In this document: positions 1-9,670 of the stretch, piece by piece | Position numbering within the stretch: position 1 is the stretch's first letter | Layout of the letters: every line of letters starts with the position of its first letter | Assembly (NCBI RefSeq): GCF_011927835.1 | Contig: NZ_JAATJH010000007.1 | Location: 1 to 64,000, forward strand | Direction of reading: 5' to 3' | Length of the DNA stretch: 64,000 nucleotides | Source of the DNA: Neolewinella antarctica | GTDB taxonomy: Bacteria > Bacteroidota > Bacteroidia > Chitinophagales > Saprospiraceae | Notes under the pieces: model-generated | Seen by the model: only the letters and a program-made list of their open reading frames with translations | The model's database searches: none | Told to the model about the DNA's origin: nothing | Translations under genes and position numbers: made by a program

Positions 1-28
1 GCAGACGTAGAAGTACAGTTGGATGAGT

Positions 29-754
29 TTAAGAAGTCGCATTCCTAAAGCTAGGAAAACTTGCTTCTACGTGTTTTAGCCCATGATTCGCATTATTAAT
101 AAATACCCGAGATTCTTCCAGTTGACCAAGCACTCGACGATTTCCGTCGGTGTCTCTGCAGGACACGATATTAGCTTTTGCCAATCTACGGTCGACTTCG
201 ATGACCTCAAAGTCAGGGTGTTCAGCCGCTCGGAAGCTCAGATTTTTCAGGTCGAAATGCTGGCGTAAAAGTTTTCCATCAGTGCTGCCGGAAAAGTCAT
301 AAACGTATTCGCCAGCCACTACGCGGCCGTACTCGTTCATGACTAGTGATACCCCCTCGTCGTCAATTTCCCTGACCACGTAGGATTCACCATCAATCCG
401 TTCGATGGCCAGCACATGATCGTATTTCGAGCTGACTTCTTCCAAAGTTATTGTTTCATCCAGCATTAATTTGTCGTACGCTGCTTCGGCCGGTGTGTAA
501 CCAGGTATTGTACGGAAAAAATCCTTTGCTTCGACGGGTTGCGCGCTCACCTCAATAAGGAGAGTCTTCAAAACTTTTTCGTTGCTGACGTGAATAGTGC
601 CGTCAACGATCGATAGGGGAACCCCCTTAAATGTTAGCTCCGTGGTCGCGCCTGATGTTACGGGAGTTTCGGAAGGAGTTGGAATCAGGTTATCGTCCTG
701 ACAGGACTGTAACAGTCCTACTAAAAGTAGGAAAGCAGAGAGAGAGAGTCTCAT
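29..754 (-). CDS. Hypothetical lipoprotein
   Basis: A 241-residue protein of unknown function. The ATG at 754 is preferred over one 27 codons upstream because it starts a clean lipoprotein signal: MRLSLSAFLLLVGLLQSC, with the Cys of a lipobox (LLQSC) followed by Q-D-D. The mature part is acidic and has no motif I recognise. It is followed by a TAA at 29-31. Export to the cell envelope is inferred from the signal alone. The upstream region is AT-rich and the gene probably stands alone. Confidence 0.75.
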   Translation of the reverse strand: MRLSLSAFLLLVGLLQSCQDDNLIPTPSETPVTSGATTELTFKGVPLSIVDGTIHVSNEKVLKTLLIEVSAQPVEAKDFFRTIPGYTPAEAAYDKLMLDETITLEEVSSKYDHVLAIERIDGESYVVREIDDEGVSLVMNEYGRVVAGEYVYDFSGSTDGKLLRQHFDLKNLSFRAAEHPDFEVIEVDRRLAKANIVSCRDTDGNRRVLGQLEESRVFINNANHGLKHVEASFPSFRNATS

Positions 755-1259
755 AATATTAGGTTGTTTTTCTAGACTACAAATAGTTTTGTCGCAGTCC
801 AGCATGAGGAAAAAATTCGAGGTGACAATCGTCAACTTTTGAGGGTGAAACAGAAGATTTAGTATGTAAATATACTCTAATATTAGTTGAATTGGTGAAA
901 AATTTTATCGTTTCCACGATAAAAACTTTAATAATATATTGTGTTATGCGCGTTCAAACTGCTTTACTGGATACGGTTTTTTTAGGTATATCACGAAGGA
1001 TCTTTAACATTCAAAAAAAATCAGGGTAAATAAAAATTAGAGTTCTTCGCACGAAACCTCGTTGAACGGGCTAGAGGAAGTTTGAGAATAACTAGTGAGA
1101 AACTACCGTAGCCCCTAGCGTTGTTAGCGAAAAGAACCGACTAGGTAATTTGATAAGTAAGCGACTATTTTCCTTCCTTTCTTGAATTTGGAGTCCGTAA
1201 GTTGTCTGGATGTGATACCGGGAGCTACTGTATAAGTGGGGACACCGACGTTAATCAGA
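755..1259. other. AT-rich intergenic region, no gene seen
   Basis: About 500 bases between the start of the lipoprotein gene and the end of recG. The half near the lipoprotein gene is markedly AT-rich and should hold its promoter, though I found no clear TAnnTTTG box. The rest contains only short shadow frames. No RNA gene or repeat was recognised. Confidence 0.5.
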
Positions 1260-3392
1260 CTAAGAAATCCGCCCCCACCCCTTAACCGCCCGCATGTACT
1301 TCTCCAAATGCACCGCCAAAGCCAAATGCTCCGGCAACGCAAGCTTCGGGTCGACCTCCAGAATTTCCTTAGCCTTCTCCCGCGCCACCCCCAAAATAAT
1401 ACCGTCCTGCGCCAAATCCGCCAGCCGCATTTGGAGCACGCCGGATTGCCGCGTTCCGTCCAGCATCCCCGGCCCACGGAGGCGGAGGTCGGCCTCGGCG
1501 ATCTTGAAACCGTCCGTTGTGCCAACCATCGTATCGATCCGTTGCCGGCTCTCCTTGCTCAGTTTGACGCTGGAGAGTAAAATACAGAACGACTCCTCCG
1601 CCCCCCGCCCGACGCGCCCGCGTAGCTGGTGTAACTGACTGAGGCCGAACCGCTCCGTGTGGACGATCGTCATGATCGTTGCGTTGGGCACGTTTACGCC
1701 AACCTCGATGACCGTGGTGGCCATCATGATTTGTGTCTCCCCGGCCTTGAACCGGGCCATCTCGAAATCCTTAGCGTCCGGCTTCATCCGCCCGTGGACG
1801 ACGCTGATCTGGTAGTCCGGCACGGGGAAGCGCTGGACCATCTCTTCGTAAGCTTCTTCGAGGGCCAGGAGGTCGAGGTTCTCGTTTTCTTCGATGAGGG
1901 GGTAGACGATGTAGGCTTGCCGGCCCTTGGCAATTTCGTCCCGGATACGGCCGAAAACCCGTTCCCGGCGGTGGTTAGTGAAGTGGACGGTCTTGATCGG
2001 CGTCCGCCCCGGCGGAAGCTCGTCGATGACGCTGACGTCGAGATCGCCGTAGGCCGTCATGGCGAGCGTGCGGGGGATGGGCGTGGCCGTCATGACCAGC
2101 ACGTGCGGTGGGTAAGGCTTGTTCTTGACCCAGAGTTTGGCCCGTTGTTTGACCCCAAAACGGTGCTGCTCGTCGATGATGGCCAAGCCGAGGTTCTTGA
2201 AAACCACCGTCGGCTCGATCAGTGCGTGGGTGCCGAGGAGGATGTCGATCTCTCCTTCTTCCAGTTGCTCCAGCAGTGCTCGCCGTGCTTTACCCTTCAC
2301 GCTACCCGAGAGAAAGGCAACCTTGATGTCCATTCCTTCCAGATATTCCTGGATGCCTTCGTAATGTTGGTACGCTAGGATCTCCGTCGGCGCCATCATG
2401 CAGGCCTGGAAGCCGTTGTCAAGGGCCATGAGCATCGACATCAACCCCACCATCGTTTTACCCGAGCCGACGTCGCCCTGTAGTAACCGGTTCATCTGCA
2501 CGCCGCGCCCGAGGTCGGTCCTGATTTCCCGGAGAACTCTCTTTTGCGCGCCCGTCAGCTCGAAGGGGATTTTCTCCTCGAAGAACTCCGTAAAAATCGT
2601 TCCGATGCTCCCGAAAGAGTAGCCGGCAATCTGATTTTCCCGGACGAGCTTGAGTTGTAGTAAGCGAAGTTGAAGTAAGAACAGCTCCTCGAACTTCATC
2701 CGGCGGATGGCCCCGTCCAGACTTTTTTGGTCCGGTGGCAAGTGGAGGTTCTTGAGCGCAAGCCCTCTGCTCATCAACCGTAAACCCTGCACCAGCGACC
2801 GCGGCAAAATCTCTGGCAAATCCGCCGGCTTCAATTTATCAAACAGAGCCTTGATCAACTTGCGCCGCCCCCGCGCGTCGAGTGCCCGTTTGTTGAGCTT
2901 TTCCGTGCTGGCGTAGACGGGCTCGAAGGTCGCCTGGTCGAGATTACCCACCCGCGCGGCCAGCTCCATTTCCGGGTGGGTGATGCTGAGGCGGTTGTTG
3001 AACTGCTCGACTTTGCCGTAGACGATGTACTCCTCGCCGATTTTGTACATACGGTAGAGCAGGTGGATGCCGCGGAACCAAACGAGCTCCAGTGCCGCGC
3101 CGCTCTCGTCGCGCAGCCGCCCGGTCATGCGCTTGCCCCGGCCTTCCCCGACCTGGTTCATCGTGACGAGCTTGCCCTTAATTTGTAGCGCCTCCCCGTT
3201 GGGGATGATGTCGATGATGGCGTGAAACTTCGTGCGGTCGACGTACCGAAAGGGGTAAGCGTAGAGGAGATCGCCGAGGGTGAATAGTTGCAATTCCTCG
3301 GCCAGCAGGTTCGCTTTCGCCGGCCCGACCCCGTGGAGGGTGGCGATGGGCTTATCCAGCAGAGAAACCTTGGAAGTAGCGGGGGTGATCAC
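1260..3392 (-). CDS. recG: ATP-dependent DNA helicase RecG
   Basis: RecG is the branched-DNA translocase that remodels stalled replication forks and Holliday junctions. At 710 residues it has the family's normal length. Visible parts: an N-terminal wedge/OB domain (the GVGPAKANLL helix-hairpin-like element near residue 21 and an OB fold around 60-150), Walker A GDVGSGKT at 306-313, the RecG-type DEQH box at 407-410 within DEQHRFGV, and motif VI QLRGRVGRG in the second RecA domain. It lies downstream of the M48 protease gene in the same direction, but a hairpin repeat separates them, so co-transcription is doubtful. Confidence 0.96.
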   Translation of the reverse strand: MITPATSKVSLLDKPIATLHGVGPAKANLLAEELQLFTLGDLLYAYPFRYVDRTKFHAIIDIIPNGEALQIKGKLVTMNQVGEGRGKRMTGRLRDESGAALELVWFRGIHLLYRMYKIGEEYIVYGKVEQFNNRLSITHPEMELAARVGNLDQATFEPVYASTEKLNKRALDARGRRKLIKALFDKLKPADLPEILPRSLVQGLRLMSRGLALKNLHLPPDQKSLDGAIRRMKFEELFLLQLRLLQLKLVRENQIAGYSFGSIGTIFTEFFEEKIPFELTGAQKRVLREIRTDLGRGVQMNRLLQGDVGSGKTMVGLMSMLMALDNGFQACMMAPTEILAYQHYEGIQEYLEGMDIKVAFLSGSVKGKARRALLEQLEEGEIDILLGTHALIEPTVVFKNLGLAIIDEQHRFGVKQRAKLWVKNKPYPPHVLVMTATPIPRTLAMTAYGDLDVSVIDELPPGRTPIKTVHFTNHRRERVFGRIRDEIAKGRQAYIVYPLIEENENLDLLALEEAYEEMVQRFPVPDYQISVVHGRMKPDAKDFEMARFKAGETQIMMATTVIEVGVNVPNATIMTIVHTERFGLSQLHQLRGRVGRGAEESFCILLSSVKLSKESRQRIDTMVGTTDGFKIAEADLRLRGPGMLDGTRQSGVLQMRLADLAQDGIILGVAREKAKEILEVDPKLALPEHLALAVHLEKYMRAVKGWGRIS

Positions 3393-3459
3393 GGTGTAGC
3401 GGTTGTTTCAAACAAACGGCGTGAAAATACGAACGGTTTTCAAATAATTACGGGTAAAA

Positions 3460-3527
3460 CGACGATGACTTCAGTCATCGGCCGCGGGGTTATCCCACCG
3501 ACCGACGGCTGAAGCCATCATCGTCCG
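3460..3527. repeat. REP-like imperfect palindrome
   Basis: The arms ACGATGACTTCAG and CTGAAGCCATCATCGT pair into a hairpin with a short bulge, around a centre rich in CCG. It fills the gap between the stop of the M48 gene and the start of recG, both on the minus strand. It could be a REP-type element or act as an mRNA 3' end. There is no T-run, so it is not a classical terminator. Only one copy is in this window. Confidence 0.6.
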
Positions 3528-3540
3528 TTGCAAAATTTAT

Positions 3541-5028
3541 CTACCGAATGTTTCCGCCGGACAAAGACTTGTAGAGCATGCCTTTCTGCATGGTCTCGTT
3601 CAGTTCCATTCCGTTCAAAATCGAAAGTTCCTGTAGGCGATCCTGGGGGATGCGCTGTCCGATCAAAGCCTGCTGTATTGTTTGCGTCCGATCGTTCGTG
3701 ACAATTTTGATCCGCTCCGGCTGGCGGTTCAATTTGCTCTGGTCGGTTAACTGCGCGAAGCTCTGGATCGTGTATTCTATGTCGCGCTGGTAGCGGCGGA
3801 AATCAGCCTCCGCGGCCATGCCGACAATCATGTAAATATTGCCGCCGTAGCTGATGAAGCTAGCTTCTACCGCGATCGGTGGTGACTGTTGCCGCTGACC
3901 CTGCTGGGCCTGTTGCTGTGCCGTTCCGATCACGGTGTAGGCGGGTAAACCATTGATGTTGTTGCCACTCTGCTGCGCAACGCTGATGTTGTTGCCCTGA
4001 ATGAACTCCTGGGCGGCGGCCCGTGGGTCCGTCCCCTGGGCGAGTTTCATTTGCATGACGGCCTTCTGGTCCGGCGCCACCATCTGCACTTGCGACGGTG
4101 CGTTGAGCAGTTGCCACTGGCGGGGGATGTTGAACTGAAACTTCAGCTGCGGGTGGTAGAAAGCGCCGTTCTCTTCGTAACCCGCGTTGGGGTCTTCCCC
4201 GTAAAGCATTCCGTCGATGCGGCGTAAGTAGCTCTCGCGGCCGACTTCAAAATTTTTGCCCGGTTGAGCGGCCTTGCGCTCCGCCGCCATTTCGAGTACT
4301 TTTCGTTCCCGGTCGAGGGGGTCGGGGTGGGTGCTACTGAAGGATGGGGCGCGGTTCTCCGCTCCGCCGCTGAGGCGATCCAACGTACCGAAAAAGCCGG
4401 CCATCTCCGTGGCGTCGTAACCGACGGCGGTGCTGTACCGGACGCCTAATTGATCAGATTGGCTCTCGGCGTCGCGGCCGTACTTCAGGAACAACATCTG
4501 CATACCCTGCATCAGGCTTTCTCCCTGGGCGGCGATTTCCGGTGAAGCGATCATGCCACCGATCAACGCGATCTGGCCCAGCGTCTGCCTGCTCTGCTGC
4601 TGTACCGTGTGGCGAGCCGTGACGTGGCCAATCTCGTGGCCAAGCACGCCGGCGAACTGCGCCTCGTTGTTGAAGTGAGCCATGATGCCGCGCGTGAAGT
4701 AGACGAATCCACCAGGGACGGCGAAGGCGTTCACTACCGAGTTGTCCACCAACCGGAACGTCCAGGGCAGGTTCGGGCGCTCCGACTGCGCGGCCATTTC
4801 ATTGCCTTTTTCAACGAGAAAAGCCTGGAGCTTGGGGTCATCGTAAATGCCCATCTCCGCCACGACCTGCGGGTCGTACTGCTGGCCCATCTGAATCTCC
4901 TTTTGCTCGGAGATGATGCTGAACTGTTTTTTGCCAGTAACTGGGTTCGTCGCGCAACTTGGCAGCGCGAAAAGTGGAATTAGGAGGAAGAGCAGGTGGC
5001 TGAATCGAAGCTTGAAGGGTCGTTGCAT
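3541..5028 (-). CDS. M48 family zinc metalloprotease, lipoprotein
   Basis: A 495-residue membrane-anchored peptidase of the M48 (HtpX/BepA-like) group, probably acting in envelope protein quality control. The start at 5028 gives a lipoprotein signal ending in LPSC (Cys 25). An ATG 15 codons upstream is possible but would spoil the signal. The zinc motif HEIGH is at 131-135, and the downstream ESQSD segment supplies the third ligand. The C-terminal third (QPERIKIV...DRLQELSILNGM) resembles a small LysM-like binding domain, as in other M48 lipoproteins. The substrate is unknown. Confidence 0.88.
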   Translation of the reverse strand: MQRPFKLRFSHLLFLLIPLFALPSCATNPVTGKKQFSIISEQKEIQMGQQYDPQVVAEMGIYDDPKLQAFLVEKGNEMAAQSERPNLPWTFRLVDNSVVNAFAVPGGFVYFTRGIMAHFNNEAQFAGVLGHEIGHVTARHTVQQQSRQTLGQIALIGGMIASPEIAAQGESLMQGMQMLFLKYGRDAESQSDQLGVRYSTAVGYDATEMAGFFGTLDRLSGGAENRAPSFSSTHPDPLDRERKVLEMAAERKAAQPGKNFEVGRESYLRRIDGMLYGEDPNAGYEENGAFYHPQLKFQFNIPRQWQLLNAPSQVQMVAPDQKAVMQMKLAQGTDPRAAAQEFIQGNNISVAQQSGNNINGLPAYTVIGTAQQQAQQGQRQQSPPIAVEASFISYGGNIYMIVGMAAEADFRRYQRDIEYTIQSFAQLTDQSKLNRQPERIKIVTNDRTQTIQQALIGQRIPQDRLQELSILNGMELNETMQKGMLYKSLSGGNIR

Positions 5029-5136
5029 TGGTCGTTGGTTGTGCTTGTATAGAAGTCTTATTTGTCGGGACATGTTTACCCCGCCATTTTTACCAACGCT
5101 TTACGGGGCCACCCCGGGCCTTACGAAAAAGCTAAT

Positions 5137-6348
5137 TTACCGGCCACCCCGCTTTTGGCGTTCGTAGTCCATCACCGCGCGGCCGAGTTGGCCGAAGAAG
5201 GGGAGGCCGATCTCTTCGTATTCGTACTTTCCGTCGTTATATATCTGGTTCTCGTTGACGTGGATGGTGCCGACGAGGATAAATTCCGCGCCGGTTGCTT
5301 CGTCGGTGATGTAAGCCGCGTCGGTCAGGTAGCCGTAGGCCCAGCCGACTTTGTTGAGGATACGTACGCCATCGGGGATTACCGTCTCGTCGGGCTGGTC
5401 GCCGTACATCCAGAATTTCACGTAGGCGTCGGGCTTGTCGTAGCGGGGGGAGGTGCTTTCGCGGGGGCGCTCGGACATGGCGCGGCGAAGAAGGGCGTAG
5501 TCAGTTTGAGTGAGGTTGAAACGCTGGTCGGGGGTAAAGGCTTCGGGCACGGTTACGCGGGCGACGATGTCGTGGAGGTGGCGGAGGGAGAAGTAATTTT
5601 TGTGGCTAAAATCGAAGGGTTCGTTGATCAGTTCGCCATCGTTAGTGGTGTACCCGGCTCCTTTGAATTGATTTTGCACCCGCGCTAACGCCCGATAACA
5701 CGTGTCTTGCCGCTCACCGATTTGGTAAGGTACCTTGACCCCATCAACGAACTTTACCGGGTTTAACCAAGCGTGTGTTTCCGTATCGAAACCACCCACG
5801 CCGACCCGGTGGATTTGCCGCGTGCCGTGGATGCCGACTTTAGCGAGTGACTCATTGATGTAGGTCGGGCCGAGGAACTCGAACAGCCGGTTATACGCGT
5901 CGTTATCGCTGACCAGAAAGATTTTCCGGACGTAATTCTCCACGTTCGGGTAGCCGGACGCACTGCTGGTATCCGCTGCAACGGAAGTTTGGGGCGCGGA
6001 CGCCGGTGCCGTGCCGGTGCCGTGAAAAAGCAGGGTTTGTGGGCTTAGCCCGGTAACGCCAAGCTCGTTAATCTTTTGCAGCGCCAGGATGGCCGCCGGC
6101 ATCTTGACCGTGCTCGCGGGGTAGAAGTAGCGCGTCGAGTCAGCCCCCCAGCGGTGGGTCGTAAACGTCACCGAACCGTCGTCGTGGCGGTGGATCTCGG
6201 AGTAAAGGACTTGAACTTCGTACTTGGCGGGGTTGGTGGCCCAGGGGCCGAAGGTGTTTTGACTATCGTGGAGGATGCGCTCTAGTGTATTCTGCCCCGG
6301 GAGCGGGGCGTAAGAGCACAGAATCAGCAGAAAAAATAAATGTCGCAT
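5137..6348 (-). CDS. Serine hydrolase, class A beta-lactamase-like fold
   Basis: A 403-residue exported protein. The start at 6348 gives a signal peptide, MRHLFFLLILCSYAPLPG; an upstream ATG would add 15 non-conserved residues. The active-site triads of the penicillin-binding fold are visible: S79-T-V-K82 (SxxK), SDN at 147-149, and a KVG-type third motif in LNKVGWAYG. A true class A beta-lactamase is about 290 residues and has KTG, so this is more likely a distant relative working on cell-wall peptides or another acyl substrate. Resistance should not be assumed. Confidence 0.78.
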   Translation of the reverse strand: MRHLFFLLILCSYAPLPGQNTLERILHDSQNTFGPWATNPAKYEVQVLYSEIHRHDDGSVTFTTHRWGADSTRYFYPASTVKMPAAILALQKINELGVTGLSPQTLLFHGTGTAPASAPQTSVAADTSSASGYPNVENYVRKIFLVSDNDAYNRLFEFLGPTYINESLAKVGIHGTRQIHRVGVGGFDTETHAWLNPVKFVDGVKVPYQIGERQDTCYRALARVQNQFKGAGYTTNDGELINEPFDFSHKNYFSLRHLHDIVARVTVPEAFTPDQRFNLTQTDYALLRRAMSERPRESTSPRYDKPDAYVKFWMYGDQPDETVIPDGVRILNKVGWAYGYLTDAAYITDEATGAEFILVGTIHVNENQIYNDGKYEYEEIGLPFFGQLGRAVMDYERQKRGGR

Positions 6349-6405
6349 ACAGAAAGGTAAGGCACCGCTGGGGAACGGGTGAACAGCCCGCAAACGACCA
6401 AACGC

Positions 6406-6439
6406 AAAAAGGGGAGAACGCTGCGTTAGCGCCTCCCCT
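6406..6439 (-). terminator. Probable rho-independent terminator
   Basis: GGGGAG (6411-6416) pairs with CTCCCC (6433-6438). Read on the minus strand it is followed by a five-base T-run (A's at 6406-6410). It sits just downstream of the TonB-domain gene and would separate it from the serine hydrolase gene. Confidence 0.5.
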
Positions 6440-6482
6440 AGAGAATTCTTTATTGCAATTTATCAGTAGCGGCTTAAACAGC

Positions 6483-7016
6483 TTACTCTAACTTAAACTT
6501 AACCGGCAAATTAAATTTCACCCGCACGGGCTTGCCGTCGAGGCGACCGGCCGTCCAGTAAATTTCTTCCGATTGCATCAGGCGGACGACGCGCAGCGCT
6601 TCTTCGCCAGTGCCGGAACCGGGGTTGCGCTCGATCTTCTCGCCGGTGACGCGCCCATCTTTTTCAACTACGAAACTGATGACAGCCATACCCTCAGTAT
6701 TAGCATCCTTTGCTTTTTCCGGATACCTGACGCGGTCGTAAATAAATTCTAGCATAAGCTGATCGGCGCAGGCTTTGCGGTCTAGGTAAGCGCCTTTGTC
6801 GTCACAGCCGGGCCAGAGGGGCATCTGATCGACGGCTTTGTGGATGTCATTATCGTTAGCTTCCACGGCGGGCGTGCTGTTAACTATGGGGTTGGCCGCG
6901 GGTTGTGGGTCCAGCGAAACGGCTGAGTCATTCACTTGCGGCAAAAAGCCGAGGGCGAGCATACAGAGTGCCAGGGCGATACTGAGGTAGAGGTAGGGGG
7001 AATTGGTGAATTTCAT
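6483..7016 (-). CDS. TonB C-terminal domain protein (energy transducer-like)
   Basis: A 177-residue protein with one N-terminal membrane helix (about residues 9-25) and a C-terminal TonB-like domain, marked by AVISFVVEKDGRVTGEKIER and a following helix (EEALRVVRLM). The ATG at 7016 is chosen because the anchor begins right after it; the longer frame adds 11 unlike residues. TonB proteins pass proton-motive energy to outer-membrane receptors. No ExbB/ExbD or receptor is nearby, so the partner is unknown. The linker is short, which may limit it to periplasmic protein contacts. Confidence 0.82.
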   Translation of the reverse strand: MKFTNSPYLYLSIALALCMLALGFLPQVNDSAVSLDPQPAANPIVNSTPAVEANDNDIHKAVDQMPLWPGCDDKGAYLDRKACADQLMLEFIYDRVRYPEKAKDANTEGMAVISFVVEKDGRVTGEKIERNPGSGTGEEALRVVRLMQSEEIYWTAGRLDGKPVRVKFNLPVKFKLE

Positions 7017-7119
7017 GGACGGTTGGGCGTTTGTGGACGGTAGATGCAAGTGAAACGCTTTTTGGTGGGTTAGGATTTGAAATTTTCCGTTTTAACGCTG
7101 GTGGGCGGAAATAAGTAGC

Positions 7120-8703
7120 TCATTTCGTCTGGTGATCGGAGGGAGAAGTGGGTAACGACCTGCCGGGCAACATTCCTGCGTCCAGGTATTCGAACCCCTT
7201 CAGTTTTGCGCAGACCATCCGCCACAGCGTTCCGTAGGGAATCACCTCGGAAAAAGTAGCGTAATAGTTCTCGTCCACCTCGGTTTCCTCAAGTCCTTTG
7301 AGGTAGGCTTTGGCGTACCGGTGGGTGCGGACGGCGTGGAAATCCGCCCTGGGTATTTGCACTAAAGACTTACAAAAGTAGTAGGCCCGCGGAGTACTCT
7401 TTGCGCCTAAATAGCGCTGGACGTACTTTTCGAACGCTTCCACCCGGTCGATGACCTGACCGTGGCGGCGGCGTACGAGCGCAAAGCAAAATTCCAGGAG
7501 GTAGACGTGGAGGTTCAGCGTATCCTTTTGGCGGGCGATGAGGTAGGTATCATTGCGCAGTTTGGCCAAGCGGAACTTGCTGCCAAAAGCGTTTTCAAGG
7601 CCCGGAACCATCTCGGTGAGTAGTTTTAGGTAAGCTTCCAGCAGCATCCACTCCTGGTAGGCCTGGGCCGAAACACTCTTCTTGAGTTTGCGTGCGTTGA
7701 GTTGCTGATAGCGTTCAATGGCTTCCGCGTACCGCTCGGCGTGAAGGGCAATTAGGATGCCGTGCTCCTGAAAACGATAGTAATTCGCGGAGCCGGGTTC
7801 GAGTTTAGACAGCAGGTTGTCCAGCCTGCCCAGCGCGCGGTCAAAATCCTGAAGTTGAGCATAAACGGTGATCTGGCCGATATAGAAAACGCTGATCTGA
7901 ATGAATAGCGCGCCCTCCCCGGTGTTGAGGCGAGCAATGGCGGCTTTGGCATTCTCAATTACTGCCGTTGAATTTTTACTCAACTGATAGTAGGCCTGCA
8001 ACACCACGTGACCCATGTAGACGACATTGTGAAACTTAAAGTTGGCAATAATTTCCTTTGTCTTTTCTACGTGAGGTTCGAGGAAGCGGACGATTTCCTG
8101 ATTAGGAGAATCGCGGTACATCTCAATGGTATCCGCATAAAGGTCGATGAGCCACTGCTTAGCATTGTTTGCTTCCCGGTGGGCGTAATAGCGGGCTCGG
8201 AATTTCTTGCGTTTGGTATGATTTTTTTGCGCACCTAGCCCGTAAAGCGTGGCGAGTTTGCCAGCCGACTCCTCCATGATGGTCAACATTTGGTGTTTGG
8301 TCGCGTGCTTGTACACGCGTTTAAAGACCTCTACGCTCAGCTCACTGGAAGATTTTTTTAAGGAGAGAATTTGCGCGATGGCTTGCTCTCGGTACAGCGT
8401 TTTAATCGTAGCCTCTTTGGTAGAATAATCCGGCTGCAGGTCTTCCATGACCACGAGCAGGTTGAGTAGGCGGTATTTGAATTTATGCTTGAGTTTTTGG
8501 TACGGTTTGTGGGTGCCGTCGAATCCTTTACCGTAGAGAGCCGCGGCGGCGCGGTCGTCGTCGTACCGATCTTTTTCCAGGATGAGATCGAAGAACCGCT
8601 GGAGGAGGGTTCGCTCGGCGGGGTCGTCGGCGTGGCCACCGCCCAAGTATTCCAGCGCCCGGCTGGACTTGAGGAGGTCGTAAATCTCATAAATGGCCTC
8701 CAT
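7120..8703 (-). CDS. Helical-repeat (TPR-like) hypothetical protein
   Basis: A 527-residue soluble protein with no signal peptide. The sequence is almost entirely amphipathic helices with a TPR-like rhythm (for example ALGRLDNLLSKLEPGSANYYRFQEHGIL). The N-terminal 90 residues are basic and rich in Lys/Tyr. No catalytic motif is apparent. It probably acts as a protein-binding scaffold, but the partner cannot be named. It is probably transcribed separately from the TonB-domain gene 100 bases downstream. Confidence 0.7.
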   Translation of the reverse strand: MEAIYEIYDLLKSSRALEYLGGGHADDPAERTLLQRFFDLILEKDRYDDDRAAAALYGKGFDGTHKPYQKLKHKFKYRLLNLLVVMEDLQPDYSTKEATIKTLYREQAIAQILSLKKSSSELSVEVFKRVYKHATKHQMLTIMEESAGKLATLYGLGAQKNHTKRKKFRARYYAHREANNAKQWLIDLYADTIEMYRDSPNQEIVRFLEPHVEKTKEIIANFKFHNVVYMGHVVLQAYYQLSKNSTAVIENAKAAIARLNTGEGALFIQISVFYIGQITVYAQLQDFDRALGRLDNLLSKLEPGSANYYRFQEHGILIALHAERYAEAIERYQQLNARKLKKSVSAQAYQEWMLLEAYLKLLTEMVPGLENAFGSKFRLAKLRNDTYLIARQKDTLNLHVYLLEFCFALVRRRHGQVIDRVEAFEKYVQRYLGAKSTPRAYYFCKSLVQIPRADFHAVRTHRYAKAYLKGLEETEVDENYYATFSEVIPYGTLWRMVCAKLKGFEYLDAGMLPGRSLPTSPSDHQTK

Positions 8704-9375
8704 GCGTAAGGGTTTGACTAGCCGTAAAGATAAGGTTCGGGTCGCGTGCTCGTGACGTCCGGCCCCGGTCCGACCGGTTGTGATCCGTCGTTGCCACGAG
8801 TAGCTTTTTCGTGCGTTAGGAAGGACGTTTTATTCAGGGGTGCGTCTTATCCACACAATTATTCAGAAATAGTCGCGGCTTCACGGCGCGGTCGCGGGTG
8901 CCTTGTTTTTTAGAGACGGCGGGATATTACCTTATCACTGATTACGGGGCAAGGTAGCTGAACGGCAACAGTGAGCGCCGGTAGCTGGACCACAGGATGG
9001 TGCACAGTCGCGTTTCCCAAATTTGTTAGCCAGTGCGGAAGCGTTCGGCTGCCGATTTATGCGATAAACCAGGATGATCTGACGGGGAAGAAGCGATTAC
9101 TAATGAACGTATTTTTCTGTAAACCAGTAATTTGCGAATAAAAGTAGTGATTTAGTATCAAAAATCAGCGGAGATTTGGTGGTGGGCCGTGACCGGAATC
9201 TCGGGAATTAGCGGCGCTACATTTGTCTTATCGAAAGGGGGGCATGGCCGCTCGGACGTGACTGGCAGTCGGAGGAAAAGCACAATCGAGAATTACCTAC
9301 TGACAGTGAGCCCTTCCCATTATGACCCCTATTCATACACAAACAATTACAAACTCTAACTTAACCTCACCACCG
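8704..9375. other. Gene-free region with one GC-rich core repeat
   Basis: About 670 bases between a minus-strand gene and the first small membrane-protein gene. It holds one copy of the dispersed core repeat (8885-8902) and no open frame of plausible length. The second half becomes AT-richer and presumably carries the promoter of the small ORF that starts at 9376. No RNA gene was recognised. Confidence 0.5.
8885..8902 (+). repeat. GC-rich dispersed core repeat, short form
   Basis: A perfect copy of GGCGCGGTCGCGGGTGC in intergenic DNA. It is one of about 16-18 copies in this window. Confidence 0.75.
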
Positions 9376-9537
9376 ATGAAAAAATTAGCGACTAACGCCT
9401 TACTGAGTGCACTGGTGTTGTTCCTAGTCCTTAGTGCCTACGATCTCCTCGATAATTATTTAGGCAGCGAGCCATACCAAGTAAATTATCTGCGAAACAC
9501 ATTCGTTGCCTTTTTCGTGGCGCTGCTGGGAAACTGA
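9376..9537 (+). CDS. Small membrane protein (53 aa)
   Basis: MKKLATNALLSALVLFLVLS followed by a short polar stretch and a second hydrophobic segment (FVAFFVALLGN). Two membrane helices are likely. The ATG at 9376 is favoured over one at 9322, whose 18 extra residues are polar, non-hydrophobic and look like a translated leader. No family is recognised. It is the first of five tiny membrane-protein frames on the plus strand between 9.3 and 10.9 kb. Confidence 0.5.
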   Translation: MKKLATNALLSALVLFLVLSAYDLLDNYLGSEPYQVNYLRNTFVAFFVALLGN

Positions 9538-9547
9538 ATAACTGACC

Positions 9548-9670
9548 TTACGCAACCAGATTATGCCACATAAACACAAAAAACACACAAGAATAAGCAA
9601 ACGGTGCTTCGGCGTAGCCGTGCACCGATTTTTGTGCTTTTGTGTTTATGTGGCGAAATAATCTGCGTAA
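9548..9670. repeat. Long inverted repeat of the GCCACA...CACAAA type
   Basis: The left arm (from about 9548) reads TTACGCAACCAGATTATGCC and continues into ACATAAACACAAAA. The right arm ends at about 9670 and is its complement with small bulges. A smaller hairpin (CGGTGC/GCACCG) sits at the centre. It resembles the CACA-rich palindromic repeats scattered in many bacterial genomes. A second, diverged copy is at 27068-27154. Confidence 0.7.

Noticed and set aside
1124-1580. Overlapping Arg/Trp-rich frames at the end of recG
   Set aside because: Shadows of recG in other frames, with no protein-like composition.
5137-6348. Beta-lactamase as an antibiotic-resistance gene
   Set aside because: The fold motifs are there, but length, the third motif (KVG) and lack of closer similarity do not support a resistance call.
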